From: Tenacibaculum dicentrarchi
Lineage (GTDB): Bacteria > Bacteroidota > Bacteroidia > Flavobacteriales > Flavobacteriaceae
Length of the DNA stretch: 64,000 nt
Direction: 5' to 3'
NCBI RefSeq assembly: GCF_964036635.1
Contig: NZ_OZ038524.1
Coordinates: 2,733,001 to 2,797,000, forward strand
Notes under the pieces: generated by a model
Told to the model about the DNA's origin: nothing
Database searches by the model: none
What the model saw: only the letters and a program-made list of their open reading frames with translations
Translations under genes and position numbers: made by a program
Shown here: positions 25,693 through 34,984 of the stretch, piece by piece
Numbering within the stretch: position 1 is the first letter of the stretch
Layout of the letters: each line of letters begins with the position of its first letter

Positions 25693-26661
25693 ATGAAAAA
25701 AATGCCTTTGCTGTGGATGGTTTTATTAACAATCTCACTAGCCTTTGTTTCTTGTAAATCAGAAGAAAAAAAAGAAGTAAAAGTAACTAGTCAAATTGCT
25801 GAAAAATCGGTAAAAAAAGAAAAAAGGAAAACGGCTAGTTTTAATTACAAACCAACCAAACCAATTAACGGAACTTTAAAAGGAGTTGTAGAATTAGGTG
25901 CCTCTGGTTTTAATTCATTTATTGTTGCTATTGATAAAAATAACAACTGGGAAATGAAAAGTAAAGAATTTGGTAATAGTTTAATTGCCGAAGGAATTAC
26001 CAATACCCAAGAGGTTAATAAAAAATTAAAGAAATATATACAACGAATTATAGAGTTTGGTGTAAAGCCTAGTAACATACATTTTGTAGTAAGTTCAGGG
26101 GCTAATAAACAAGATATTACCAAACTAATAAAACAAGAACTTAAAAGAATAGGTTACGTTGTAAATGTGGTAACACCTGAGCAAGAAGGTCAATATGCCT
26201 TAGATGCTGTTATTCCTAAAAGGTTTGAAAAAACAGCTTATTTAGTAGATATAGGCTCGGGAAACACAAAAATATCGTATTTAGAAGCCAATAAAATAAT
26301 AGGTAAAGAAACCTATGGTGCGAAGTATTTTCAGCAAGGAGTCGCTGATACAATTGTATATAAAGCAGTGCAGAAAATTGCAGAAAAAATTCCTTCTAAC
26401 ATAGCTTCTCAATGTTTTATAATAGGAGGTGTTCCGTATCAATTAGCAAAATCTTTACGTAAAGGAAATGAACGCTACACGGTTTTAAATAAAGACACTA
26501 ATTTTTATCAAAAAGTAATTAAAAGAAGAGGTGAAAAAATAAAATCTGGTTTAAATATTTTTAAAGCCATAAATGATGTTACTAAAGTTCATTCCGTAAT
26601 TTTTGACTGGGATGCAAATTTCACCATTGGTTTTTTATTAGCAACTAACGATAAAAAATAA
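25693..26661 (+). CDS. lipoprotein with a Ppx/GppA-like (ASKHA) fold
   Basis: A 322-residue lipoprotein: signal peptide ending LAFVSC (lipid Cys21), a Lys/Glu-rich linker (22-60), then a domain whose ordered motifs recall exopolyphosphatase/pppGpp phosphatase: a beta-hairpin GVVELGASGFNSFIVAID (64-81), FVVSSGANKQ (131-140), TPEQEGQYALDAV (161-173), YLVDIGSGNTKISYL (183-197) and FIIGGVPYQLA near 250. Classical Ppx is cytoplasmic, so a lipid-anchored form outside the inner membrane is unusual. Whether it hydrolyses polyphosphate is unknown. It is monocistronic, ending at the terminator at 26684-26713. Confidence 0.7.
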   Translation: MKKMPLLWMVLLTISLAFVSCKSEEKKEVKVTSQIAEKSVKKEKRKTASFNYKPTKPINGTLKGVVELGASGFNSFIVAIDKNNNWEMKSKEFGNSLIAEGITNTQEVNKKLKKYIQRIIEFGVKPSNIHFVVSSGANKQDITKLIKQELKRIGYVVNVVTPEQEGQYALDAVIPKRFEKTAYLVDIGSGNTKISYLEANKIIGKETYGAKYFQQGVADTIVYKAVQKIAEKIPSNIASQCFIIGGVPYQLAKSLRKGNERYTVLNKDTNFYQKVIKRRGEKIKSGLNIFKAINDVTKVHSVIFDWDANFTIGFLLATNDKK

Positions 26662-26683
26662 GGTTTTTTTATAAAAAATAGCT

Positions 26684-26713
26684 AAAAGACACACTAATTA
26701 GTGCGTCTTTTTT
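26684..26713 (+). terminator. terminator after the Ppx-like lipoprotein gene
   Basis: AAAAGACACACTAATTAGTGCGTCTTTT: stem with one A/C mismatch, followed by TTTTTTG. Confidence 0.85.
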
Positions 26714-26760
26714 GTTTTCATTAACAAAAAGTTTCGTTAAATTTCTGCATCTTTGTAGTT

Positions 26761-27615
26761 ATGCAAATTTTCTCAATAGAAACTGGTAATTTCAAATTAG
26801 ATGGCGGCGCTATGTTTGGCGTAGTTCCTAAAACTATTTGGCAAAAAACAAACCCTGCAGACGCTAATAACTTAATTTCGTTAAGTATGCGTTGTATGCT
26901 TATTAAAGATGGCGACAGGTTAACTTTAATTGATACTGGCGTTGGAAACAAACAATCCGATAAATTTTTCGGATACTATTACCTTTTTGGCGATTTTTCA
27001 TTAGATACTTCCTTAGCAAAACACGGTTTTCACAGAGATGATATTACCGATGTTTTTTTAACACATTTACATTTTGACCATTGTGGCGGAGTAATTCAAT
27101 GGAATAACGATAAAACAGGCTATATGCCCGCTTTTAAAAATGCCAAAGTATGGAGCAATAAAGAGCATTGGCAATGGGCAACCGTACCTAATGCACGTGA
27201 AAAAGCATCTTTTTTAAAAGAAAACATACAACCTATTCAACAAAATGGGCAGTTAAATTTTATTGACAAACAGCCTAAAAATTTTCAAAGCCAATTAGGT
27301 TTTGATGTTTTATTTATGGATGGTCATACCGAAAAACAAATGCTTCCTAAAATTCAATACCAAGGAAAAACAGTTGTTTTTATGGCCGATTTATTACCAA
27401 CAGCAGGGCATATACCGTTGCCTTATGTAATGGGATACGATACAAGACCTTTGCTTAGTATAGAAGAAAAAAGAATATTTTTAAACGAAGCTGCCGATAA
27501 TAATTATCACTTATTTTTAGAGCACGATGCCTATAATGAGCTAATTACGGTTAAACATACCGAAAAAGGAGTTCGTTTAAACAAGAGTTATAAATTTACA
27601 GATATATTTAATTAA
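26761..27615 (+). CDS. MBL-fold metallo-hydrolase
   Basis: Metallo-beta-lactamase-fold hydrolase of 284 residues. The binuclear zinc motif HxHxDH is seen in THLHFDHCGG, and further ligands are in FMDGHTEKQ, FMADLLP and the late FLEHDAYNE. No signal peptide is present, so it acts in the cytoplasm. A near-consensus CATCTTTG box lies just upstream (about 26748-26755). The S8 protease gene starts 10 bp after it, so they are probably co-transcribed. The substrate is not deducible; lactonases, glyoxalases and others share this fold. Confidence 0.85.
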   Translation: MQIFSIETGNFKLDGGAMFGVVPKTIWQKTNPADANNLISLSMRCMLIKDGDRLTLIDTGVGNKQSDKFFGYYYLFGDFSLDTSLAKHGFHRDDITDVFLTHLHFDHCGGVIQWNNDKTGYMPAFKNAKVWSNKEHWQWATVPNAREKASFLKENIQPIQQNGQLNFIDKQPKNFQSQLGFDVLFMDGHTEKQMLPKIQYQGKTVVFMADLLPTAGHIPLPYVMGYDTRPLLSIEEKRIFLNEAADNNYHLFLEHDAYNELITVKHTEKGVRLNKSYKFTDIFN

Positions 27616-27625
27616 GATAGAAATT

Positions 27626-29266
27626 ATGAGAGTTTTAAGACCAATGTTTTATTCGGCAGTAGCAATTTCAATATTAACAGCCTGTTCATCGGTAAGTAAA
27701 GTTGCTGTACCTACAGGAAGTAATAATATTGTTAATATTTCAGCAAAAAAAGCAGCATTAACTGACTATGAAAAAGACAATTGGCTACATTTAGATTTAG
27801 CAACAGACAGTATTCCAGGAATGAGTGTAAACAAAGCGTACGATTTCTTAAAAGGAAAGAAAAATGTTACTGTTGTTGTTGGAGTTGTTGATTCTGGTAC
27901 CGATTTAAAACATGAAGATTTAGCTTCTGTAGCTTGGGTAAACACCAACGAAATTGCAGGAAATGGAATCGATGATGATAAAAATGGTTATATTGATGAT
28001 ATTAACGGATGGAACTTTTTAGGTGAATCTTATAAAGAACACTTAGAGTACGAACGTATTTTAATGAATCCATCTTTAGTCGATGCAACTACTTTAGCTG
28101 AGGTAAAAAAACAACATGCCGAAAAAATAGCTGGTGCAAAAAAATCAAAAGTTCGTTCTGCTGAATTTGTAAAAATGTCCGTTGAATCAGAAAAAGCATT
28201 GACCAAATACTTTGGAAAATCAACCTATACAAAAAAAGAAATTGCAGCAATCAATTCTTCAGATGAAAGCTTAAACCGTGCAAAAGGTTTTGCGGAACGT
28301 ATGTTAAGTTATTTTAGCGATTTAAAAGAAACTAAAGAATACTTTGAAAAAGGAATAAAAAATGCCGATAAAACCATTGCTGAAGATAATTTAAAAACTG
28401 ATTACCGTAAAGTTGTGGGTGATAATCCTTACGATATTAACGATAAGCCTGGTTATGGTAATGCCAATACTGGGCATTCTGAAAAGAAAGAATCACACGG
28501 AACACACGTTACCGGTATTATTGGAGCAGTACGTAATAACAATATTGGAACCAATGGGGTTGCCGATAATGTAAAAATGATGGCTGTTCGTTCGGTATCA
28601 GACGGAGATGAGTATGATAAAGATGTTGCTTTAGGAATTCGTTACGCTGTTGATAACGGAGCAAAAGTTATTAACACTAGTTTTGGAAAAGATTTTTCTC
28701 CAAATAAAGAATGGGTTTACGATGCCTTAAAATACGCAGCTAAAAAAGATGTATTAATTGTAAATGCCGCAGGAAATTCAGGAAAAAATATCGATGTTGA
28801 AAAAACATTCCCAAATGATGCACCTGATTTAATTAACGAAATTTCTGATAATGTATTAACATTAGGAGCAATGAGTTCTAATTATAACAAAGAATTACCT
28901 GCAAGTTTTTCTAACTACGGTAAAAAGAATGTAGATGTTTTTGCTCCTGGAGTACAAATAAATTCAACATATCCTGATAATACTTATAAGAAAATTAGTG
29001 GAACTTCAATGGCATCGCCTGCTGCTGCTGGTGTTGCTGCATTAGTTCGTTCTTATTATCCTGAATTATCAGCTAGCCAAGTAAAACATATTTTAATGAA
29101 CTCTGGAACTAAAATTGATTTATTAGTTACCAAACCAGGTTCTAAAACTAGCCAAAATCCTCAAGGAGATTTAGTTCCTTTTGCTGATTTATCAGTTTCT
29201 GGGCGTGTTGTAAACGCTTACAATGCTGTTAAAATGGCCGACAGAATGGTGAACGGAAGAAAGTAA
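27626..29266 (+). CDS. S8 family serine protease (subtilisin-like lipoprotein)
   Basis: A 546-residue subtilase with a signal peptide and probable lipid Cys20 (ILTAC). The catalytic triad is Asp89 (VVDSGTDLKHEDL), His291 (ESHGTHVTGI) and Ser461 (SGTSMASPAAAG); the oxyanion Asn384 is in AAGNSG. The Asp-His distance is about 200 residues, against about 35 in subtilisin, because of a helical, Lys/Glu-rich insertion (about 130-275). No T9SS tail is seen. It follows the MBL gene by 10 bp and ends at the terminator at 29288-29326. Envelope anchoring is inferred from the lipobox. Confidence 0.9.
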   Translation: MRVLRPMFYSAVAISILTACSSVSKVAVPTGSNNIVNISAKKAALTDYEKDNWLHLDLATDSIPGMSVNKAYDFLKGKKNVTVVVGVVDSGTDLKHEDLASVAWVNTNEIAGNGIDDDKNGYIDDINGWNFLGESYKEHLEYERILMNPSLVDATTLAEVKKQHAEKIAGAKKSKVRSAEFVKMSVESEKALTKYFGKSTYTKKEIAAINSSDESLNRAKGFAERMLSYFSDLKETKEYFEKGIKNADKTIAEDNLKTDYRKVVGDNPYDINDKPGYGNANTGHSEKKESHGTHVTGIIGAVRNNNIGTNGVADNVKMMAVRSVSDGDEYDKDVALGIRYAVDNGAKVINTSFGKDFSPNKEWVYDALKYAAKKDVLIVNAAGNSGKNIDVEKTFPNDAPDLINEISDNVLTLGAMSSNYNKELPASFSNYGKKNVDVFAPGVQINSTYPDNTYKKISGTSMASPAAAGVAALVRSYYPELSASQVKHILMNSGTKIDLLVTKPGSKTSQNPQGDLVPFADLSVSGRVVNAYNAVKMADRMVNGRK

Positions 29267-29287
29267 AAAAATAATATAGAAGATAAA

Positions 29288-29326
29288 AAAGAGCATTGAT
29301 TTTTAAAGTTTTGATGCTCTTTTTTT
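29288..29326 (+). terminator. terminator after the S8 protease gene
   Basis: AGAGCAT (29290-29296) pairs with ATGCTCT (29314-29320), with a T-run after it. Confidence 0.75.
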
Positions 29327-29342
29327 GTTATAAAAACAACCT

Positions 29343-29747
29343 ATGCAGTTAGCGTTTAATAAAGAAACTCAACAAATAAGCATTAAAGATGACGTTCCTA
29401 CACATTCATGGCTAATTATTTTATTAATGCTAGTGAACGTACTTAATATGAGTGTTCAATTATTTTATATTTCTTTTGATAAAAATGAAATACTCTTTAT
29501 TTTTATGGCATTACTTGGCTTCGGATCGCTTGTTGCAGTGCTTTTTTATCTACTTAAAAAATCTTGGAAAAAAACGTATAAACTTACTGAAATTGAAGGA
29601 TTAGAAATCAAAGAAAATTCAGGAATAGAACGTATTGCTTTAAAATTAAAAAATGGCAAAACAAGAAGTTTTTCAAAATTAAAAAATCAAAGTGAGTTAA
29701 AAAGCTTAAAAAAGACCCTAACAGCAATAGGTATTAAATCAATTTAA
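29343..29747 (+). CDS. small two-helix membrane protein, unknown
   Basis: A 134-residue protein with two hydrophobic segments (about 23-45 and 53-76) between a short N-terminal beta hairpin and a C-terminal 55-residue cytoplasmic domain rich in Lys (TYKLTEIEGLEIKENSG and later repeats of LKNG). I do not recognise the family. Its TAA overlaps the next gene's region by 1 bp spacing (next ATG at 29749), which suggests co-translation with the M1 peptidase gene. Function unknown. Confidence 0.65.
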   Translation: MQLAFNKETQQISIKDDVPTHSWLIILLMLVNVLNMSVQLFYISFDKNEILFIFMALLGFGSLVAVLFYLLKKSWKKTYKLTEIEGLEIKENSGIERIALKLKNGKTRSFSKLKNQSELKSLKKTLTAIGIKSI

Positions 29748-29748
29748 T

Positions 29749-31623
29749 ATGAAAAAAATAATCTTAGGACTTTCATTATTGTCGATGATATCTTGTGCCT
29801 CTACAAGTTCAACAACAAACAATGAAGTAAAAAAATCTATTAAAAATACCATCGCTAAAACAGCAAATACGCCTGTAAGTCAAAAATATTGGCAACAACA
29901 TGTTGTTTATAATATGGATATTGATATGGATGTAAAAACCTTTCAATATAAAGGAATTCAGCAATTAGTGTACACTAATAATTCGCCCGATAAATTAAAT
30001 AAGGTGTTTTATCATTTGTATTTTAATGCCTTTCAGCCAAATTCTCAAATGGATGTGCGTTCACAAAATATTAAAGATCCTGATAAAAGAGTCGGAAATA
30101 GAATTAGTAAACTATCGCCTACAGAAATTGGATACATCAAAGTAAACTCATTAAAACAAAATGGTGCAGCTGTAAAACATCAAACTGTTGGAACTATTTT
30201 AGAGGTTACTTTAAATAAAGAGATTTTACCTGGTGAAAGCGTAACTTTTGATATGATTTTTGATGCACAAGTACCTGCTCAAATACGTCGTTCAGGAAGA
30301 AATAGCGAAGAAGGTGTGGCATTGTCAATGGCGCAATGGTACCCTAAAATGGCTGAATATGATTTCGAAGGATGGCACACACCTCCGTATTTAGGACGTG
30401 AATTTCACGGTGTTTGGGGTGATTTTAATGTAACACTTCATATCGATAAAAATTATACGGTTGGAGGAACTGGATATCTTCAAAATCCGCAGGAAGTTGG
30501 GCATGGATATGAAAACAAAAAATCGGCTTTAAATATTCCATCAACTAAAAAATTAACTTGGAAATTTACTGCTCCAAATGTACACGATTTTACTTGGGCT
30601 GCCGATCCGAATTATACGCACGATATTTATACCATGAAAAATGGTATCGATTTGCATTTTTTATATAAAAATGATTTACCTAGTAATTTCAGAAAAAACT
30701 GGAAAAAATTACAGCCTAAAACAGCTGAATTAATGACGTATTTCAGCAAGCATATTGGGCAATATCCTTATAAACAATATTCAGTTATTCAAGGTGGTGA
30801 CGGTGGAATGGAGTACGCAATGAGTACTTTAATTACAGGAAAACGTAAATGGGGAAGCTTATTTGGCGTTACAGCGCATGAATTAGCACATACTTGGTTT
30901 CAGTTTTTATTAGCATCTAATGAAACGAAACATTCTTGGATGGATGAAGGTTTTACAACTTATATTTCTAATAAAGCAGAAAATGTTATCTCTGGTAAAA
31001 ATGATAAAAACCCACATACTGGTTCTTACAGATATTACAATTATGTAGTAAAAAATAAGTTAGAAGAATCGCTATCGACACATGCCGATCGTTTTCATAC
31101 AAACATGGCATACGGAATGGGAAGTTATTCGAAAGGAAATATCTTTTTAACACATTTAGAATATATCATCGGAAAAGAAAATACGGCAAAGACTTTAAAG
31201 AAATATTTTACTGATTTTTCTTTTAAACACCCTGCACCAAACGATATTAAAAGAACGGCTGAAAAAGTTTCAGGAATTCATTTAGATTGGTTTTTAAACG
31301 AATGGACACAAACCACACATACGATTGATTATGGTGTAAAATCGGTAAAAGGAAAAGAAATTACCTTAGAAAGAATTGGTAAAATGCCAATGCCTATTGA
31401 TGTTTTGGTTGTTTATACCGATGGATCAAAAGAATCTTTTAATATTCCTTTACGTATGATGCGTGGCGAAAAGCCAACAACAGCAACCGTTATTGAAGAT
31501 TGGACTTTTGCACATCCAACCTATAGTTTTACTGCGTCTAAAATAGTAAAATCAGTAGAAATTAATCCTTCAAAATTAATGGCGGATATTAATTTAGATA
31601 ATGATACTTTTAGCGTAAAATAA
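29749..31623 (+). CDS. M1 family metallopeptidase (lipoprotein)
   Basis: Zinc aminopeptidase of 624 residues with a lipobox ending MISC (lipid Cys16). The zinc site is HELAH (377-381, in TAHELAHTWF) with the third ligand Glu400 (WMDEGF), exactly 18 residues after the second His. The exopeptidase-type GGMEYAMST motif is at 352-360. The N-terminal beta-saddle runs from about 45 to 290. It starts 1 bp after the small membrane-protein gene and ends at a strong terminator. It probably trims oligopeptides taken up or made at the cell surface. Confidence 0.9.
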   Translation: MKKIILGLSLLSMISCASTSSTTNNEVKKSIKNTIAKTANTPVSQKYWQQHVVYNMDIDMDVKTFQYKGIQQLVYTNNSPDKLNKVFYHLYFNAFQPNSQMDVRSQNIKDPDKRVGNRISKLSPTEIGYIKVNSLKQNGAAVKHQTVGTILEVTLNKEILPGESVTFDMIFDAQVPAQIRRSGRNSEEGVALSMAQWYPKMAEYDFEGWHTPPYLGREFHGVWGDFNVTLHIDKNYTVGGTGYLQNPQEVGHGYENKKSALNIPSTKKLTWKFTAPNVHDFTWAADPNYTHDIYTMKNGIDLHFLYKNDLPSNFRKNWKKLQPKTAELMTYFSKHIGQYPYKQYSVIQGGDGGMEYAMSTLITGKRKWGSLFGVTAHELAHTWFQFLLASNETKHSWMDEGFTTYISNKAENVISGKNDKNPHTGSYRYYNYVVKNKLEESLSTHADRFHTNMAYGMGSYSKGNIFLTHLEYIIGKENTAKTLKKYFTDFSFKHPAPNDIKRTAEKVSGIHLDWFLNEWTQTTHTIDYGVKSVKGKEITLERIGKMPMPIDVLVVYTDGSKESFNIPLRMMRGEKPTTATVIEDWTFAHPTYSFTASKIVKSVEINPSKLMADINLDNDTFSVK

Positions 31624-31656
31624 CCGCATAAAAGTATTTTAAAATCAATAAAAACT

Positions 31657-31687
31657 AAAAACGACGCTGAAATAGCGTCGTTTTTTA
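31657..31687. terminator. bidirectional terminator between convergent genes
   Basis: ACGACGCT / AGCGTCGT with a GAAA(T) loop, A-rich on the left and T-rich on the right. It serves the M1 peptidase gene on the plus strand and the DUF3109 gene on the minus strand. Confidence 0.9.
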
Positions 31688-31706
31688 TTAAAAAATAATT
31701 ACTCTC

Positions 31707-32279
31707 TTATTCTTTCTTTCTTTTTTCGGCTACCTCTTCTAATTCGTCATACCAGTTTTGCCCAAATTTTCTAACCAAGGCTTGTTTTACAAACTTATAA
31801 ACAGGCACTTGTAATTCTTTTCCTAAAGAACAAGCATCATCACAAATATCCCATTTATCATAATTTACTGCCGAGAATTCACTGTATTGCTTAATTCGAA
31901 CAGGATATAAATGACAAGAAACAGGTTTTTTCCAATCGACAATTCCTTGGTTATACGCTTCTTCAATAGCACATAAAGCAGTGTTTTTATCATCAAAAAT
32001 AACATACGCACAATCTGCACCGTTGATTAAAGGCGTTTCTAATTCGCCAAAATCACCAGTAATCCAAGTGCCTTGCTTTTCAATAGCCTCAATACCTTCT
32101 TTACGTAAAAAAGGTTTGATTTGAGGATAAATATCCTCTAAAATTTTTGTTTCCTCTTTTTCTAATGGCGCACCAGCATCACCATCAATACAACAAGCAC
32201 CTTTACAGGCAGAAATATTACAAACAAAGTCAGTATCTATAATACTTTCTGATACTAAAGTTTTTCCTAATTGGAACAT
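31707..32279 (-). CDS. DUF3109 family Cys-rich protein
   Basis: A 190-residue protein of the DUF3109 family. Conserved cysteines occur in CNISACKGACC (21-31), NGADCAYV, CAIEEA, VSCHLYPVR and ICDDACSLG, a pattern like that of YkgJ-type zinc or iron-sulfur proteins. The metal is not known for certain. It is transcribed alone, convergent with the M1 gene and divergent from marC. Role unknown. Confidence 0.8.
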   Translation of the reverse strand: MFQLGKTLVSESIIDTDFVCNISACKGACCIDGDAGAPLEKEETKILEDIYPQIKPFLRKEGIEAIEKQGTWITGDFGELETPLINGADCAYVIFDDKNTALCAIEEAYNQGIVDWKKPVSCHLYPVRIKQYSEFSAVNYDKWDICDDACSLGKELQVPVYKFVKQALVRKFGQNWYDELEEVAEKRKKE

Positions 32280-32361
32280 AAAAATAGTTTAAGTTGGAAG
32301 TTAACAATAACTTCACATAAAATTTAGCTGCAAAAATACTAGATTGTAACATTACTTTATA

Positions 32362-32369
32362 TAATTTTG
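32362..32369 (+). promoter_or_regulatory. -7 box upstream of marC
   Basis: TAATTTTG fits TAnnTTTG, 20 bp before the ATG at 32390. The -33 region (about 32336-32344) shows only a weak TTG. Confidence 0.45.
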
Positions 32370-32389
32370 CGCTTGAAAAACAAAATATT

Positions 32390-32974
32390 ATGGATTTTAA
32401 CTTCAAAGAAATTTTAACAGCCTTTATGGTACTGTTTGCTGTAATTGATATTATTGGAAATATTCCTATTATTATTGACTTACGTAAAAAAGTAGGGCAT
32501 ATACAATCAGAAAAAGCATCTGTTATTGCTGGTTTTATAATGATTTTATTTTTATTTGTTGGTAAACAGTTATTAAGCTTAATTGGTGTTGATGTACATT
32601 CTTTTGCTGTTGCAGGCGCATTTATTTTATTTTTTATCGCCTTAGAAATGATTTTAGGAATTACTTTATATAAAGATGATGATGACGAAGAAACCTTAAC
32701 AGCTACTGTTTTTCCACTTGCCTTTCCATTAATTGCAGGACCAGGAAGTTTAACAACTCTTTTATCTTTACGTGCTGAATTTCATATATCAAACATAATT
32801 ATTGCTGTTTTATTAAACGTATTAGTTATCTATGTTGTATTGAAAACATCTCCAAAAATTGAAAAATTTATAGGAAATAACGGAATTAAAATTATTAGAA
32901 AGGTTTTTGGAGTAATTTTATTAGCAATTGCTGTTCGATTATTTGCCGAAAACATTAAAGTATTATTAGCATAA
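32390..32974 (+). CDS. MarC family integral membrane protein
   Basis: A 194-residue membrane protein with six hydrophobic segments, of the MarC/YhgN type. Conserved features are FAVIDIIGNIPI in helix 1, GAFILFFIALEMI in the middle and the FPLAFPLIAGPGSLTT loop. Despite the historical name, no drug-efflux role is established. The next gene begins directly after its stop (ATG at 32975), so the two are almost certainly one transcript. Confidence 0.88.
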   Translation: MDFNFKEILTAFMVLFAVIDIIGNIPIIIDLRKKVGHIQSEKASVIAGFIMILFLFVGKQLLSLIGVDVHSFAVAGAFILFFIALEMILGITLYKDDDDEETLTATVFPLAFPLIAGPGSLTTLLSLRAEFHISNIIIAVLLNVLVIYVVLKTSPKIEKFIGNNGIKIIRKVFGVILLAIAVRLFAENIKVLLA

Positions 32975-33583
32975 ATGATTTTTGACGTATTAATTATTGG
33001 AGGAGGTGTTTCGGGCATGCAATGTGCCTTGGTTTTAGGATCGGCACATAAAAAAGCTTATGCTAAAGATAAAAAAATAGGAATTTTATTACACCAAAAG
33101 ACATCTCATTTACAAAATGCCCTATTTAACAATGTATTAGGATTGCCTGAAGGGAAATTAGGTAAAGATATTTTACTTGAAGGAAAAACACAATTAAAAG
33201 CACAATATCCTGACATAATTCAAATTGAAAACGAAAAGGTATTGGCTGTTTTAGATGATGAAAAAGGATATAAAATAGTTACAAATAAACAAGAATACCT
33301 CAGTAAAAAAGTGGTTATCGCTTTAAATTATTCAAAACCTTTTGAAATAGCAGGTTTAGAACAATATATAGAACGCCACAGTAGGGCAAATGTGATGAAA
33401 GATCGCATACAGCTTCGTAATTTTAATCATTTAATAAAACAAGGATTATATGTTTGTGGAACCTTAGCTGGTTGGCGCAGTCAGTTTGCAATTGCTGCTG
33501 GTAGTGGCGCTAGTGTAGCTACTGATATATTGACAGTTTGGAATAATCATACCCCCACAAAAGTACACGATAAAATTATTTAA
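32975..33583 (+). CDS. short NAD(P)/FAD-dependent oxidoreductase
   Basis: A 202-residue Rossmann-fold flavoprotein: dinucleotide-binding motif DVLIIGGGVSGMQCAL (4-19) and a C-terminal FAD-binding segment YVCGTLAGWRSQFAIAAGSGASVA. It resembles the FAD domain of thioredoxin reductases, but has no CxxC and no separate NAD(P)H domain, so it is about two thirds of the usual length. The two ends match the family, arguing for a natural single-domain form rather than a frame break. It abuts marC without spacing. The substrate is unknown. Confidence 0.75.
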   Translation: MIFDVLIIGGGVSGMQCALVLGSAHKKAYAKDKKIGILLHQKTSHLQNALFNNVLGLPEGKLGKDILLEGKTQLKAQYPDIIQIENEKVLAVLDDEKGYKIVTNKQEYLSKKVVIALNYSKPFEIAGLEQYIERHSRANVMKDRIQLRNFNHLIKQGLYVCGTLAGWRSQFAIAAGSGASVATDILTVWNNHTPTKVHDKII

Positions 33584-33607
33584 CAACAACCATTAACAAC
33601 TATTAAC

Positions 33608-34975
33608 ATGATGATGAAAAGAGTATTATTATTAGGGTTTGCAACCTTATTCCTTATAAACTGTGGCGGAAACACAGACGATATTATAAAACCAGAACCA
33701 ATACCAACTGAAACTGAAAAAATAGTAGCAAAAGACGATGCTTTTAAAGCTACTGAAAATACCGTTATTGAATTACCAAGTTTTTTATCGAATGATGAAT
33801 ATTCATCTAGAGGTAGTATTACTGTTACTTTTGATGCAAAAACTACAAACAACGGAAGCATAGAAAGAGAACGTGAACTTTATACCTATACTCCTGCTAA
33901 AAACTTTTCAGGAATAGATACTTTTACCTACACTATTTGCAGTAAAGATACCCCTGATATTTGTGAAACAGCAACTGTAAGCATTAGCGTTTCTGACAAA
34001 GGAACTCCTGAGGCTGTCGATGATATTTATAATACAGGAATTAATTCAGCGCTTATAATTAGTAGTTACCTTGATAACGATATGCTAATTGATGGTGCTA
34101 AAATTGAATCAATAAATACAGAGGCTTCAAATGCAACAGTCGTTTTAAATGCCGATGGAACAATTAGCTATACTCCTTTAGCTGACTTTTTAGGGAAAGA
34201 CACCTTTACCTACACTATTTGTGATAACGATCCTACAAATTCATGTGCTACCGCAACAATTACGGTAAATGTTATAAAGGCAATTGCTTTTAATATTCCT
34301 GCGGAATTAGCAACTTATTATAGCGGTGTTTCTTTTGTAAACGATACCCAAAGTAATTATGAAGCACTGAAAGATTTATTAAAAAGATCGCATTCAAACA
34401 TCTTAAAATATACCGACAGACATAAATATTTATACAATGCGGATGAAGATTTGAATAATACAGACAATGTAGTATTAATGTACACTGGTGAAAGTAGAGA
34501 TAGAAGAGAATATACTTCTGGTTCTAATCCTCATCAAAAACAAACCTACAATACAGAGCATATATATCCACAATCAAAACTTGCTTCTGCAAATCATGCG
34601 GTATCAAGAACCGATTTACACCATTTAAGATCGTGTGATGATAAAGTAAATACAAGAAGATCAAACCTTCCATTTATTGACGGAAGTGGTGTTGCTAAAA
34701 AAGATAATAATGCTTGGTATCCTGGAGATCAGTGGAAAGGAGATGTTGCCAGAATGGTTTTTTACCTAAACGCTAGATATGGCGAAACTTTTGATAAAGT
34801 TGGTTCGAAAGAATTATTCTTAAAATGGAACAAAGAAGATCCTGTTTCTGATTTCGAAAAACAACGAAATAACACTATTGCAAAAGTTCAAGGAAATAGA
34901 AATCCTTTTATTGACAATCCATATTTAGTTACCCTAACTTGGGGTGGAGCTAGCGCTAGCAATACTTGGAAGTAA
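33608..34975 (+). CDS. endonuclease I lipoprotein with two Ig-like domains
   Basis: A 455-residue protein with a lipobox (FLINC). Two tandem cadherin/Ig-like domains (about 40-125 and 130-220, each with a DTFTYTIC strand and a final TATVSIS/TATITVN strand) precede an EndA/NucM-type nuclease domain (about 230-455). The His-Me finger is seen in YNTEHIYPQSKLAS, with SRTDLHHLR and later WKGDVARMVFY and DPVSDFEKQRNN. It probably degrades extracellular DNA for phosphate or carbon. Three ATGs in tandem make the start ambiguous by 6 bp. No T9SS tail is present. Confidence 0.88.
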   Translation: MMMKRVLLLGFATLFLINCGGNTDDIIKPEPIPTETEKIVAKDDAFKATENTVIELPSFLSNDEYSSRGSITVTFDAKTTNNGSIERERELYTYTPAKNFSGIDTFTYTICSKDTPDICETATVSISVSDKGTPEAVDDIYNTGINSALIISSYLDNDMLIDGAKIESINTEASNATVVLNADGTISYTPLADFLGKDTFTYTICDNDPTNSCATATITVNVIKAIAFNIPAELATYYSGVSFVNDTQSNYEALKDLLKRSHSNILKYTDRHKYLYNADEDLNNTDNVVLMYTGESRDRREYTSGSNPHQKQTYNTEHIYPQSKLASANHAVSRTDLHHLRSCDDKVNTRRSNLPFIDGSGVAKKDNNAWYPGDQWKGDVARMVFYLNARYGETFDKVGSKELFLKWNKEDPVSDFEKQRNNTIAKVQGNRNPFIDNPYLVTLTWGGASASNTWK

Positions 34976-34984
34976 TTAAAATAA

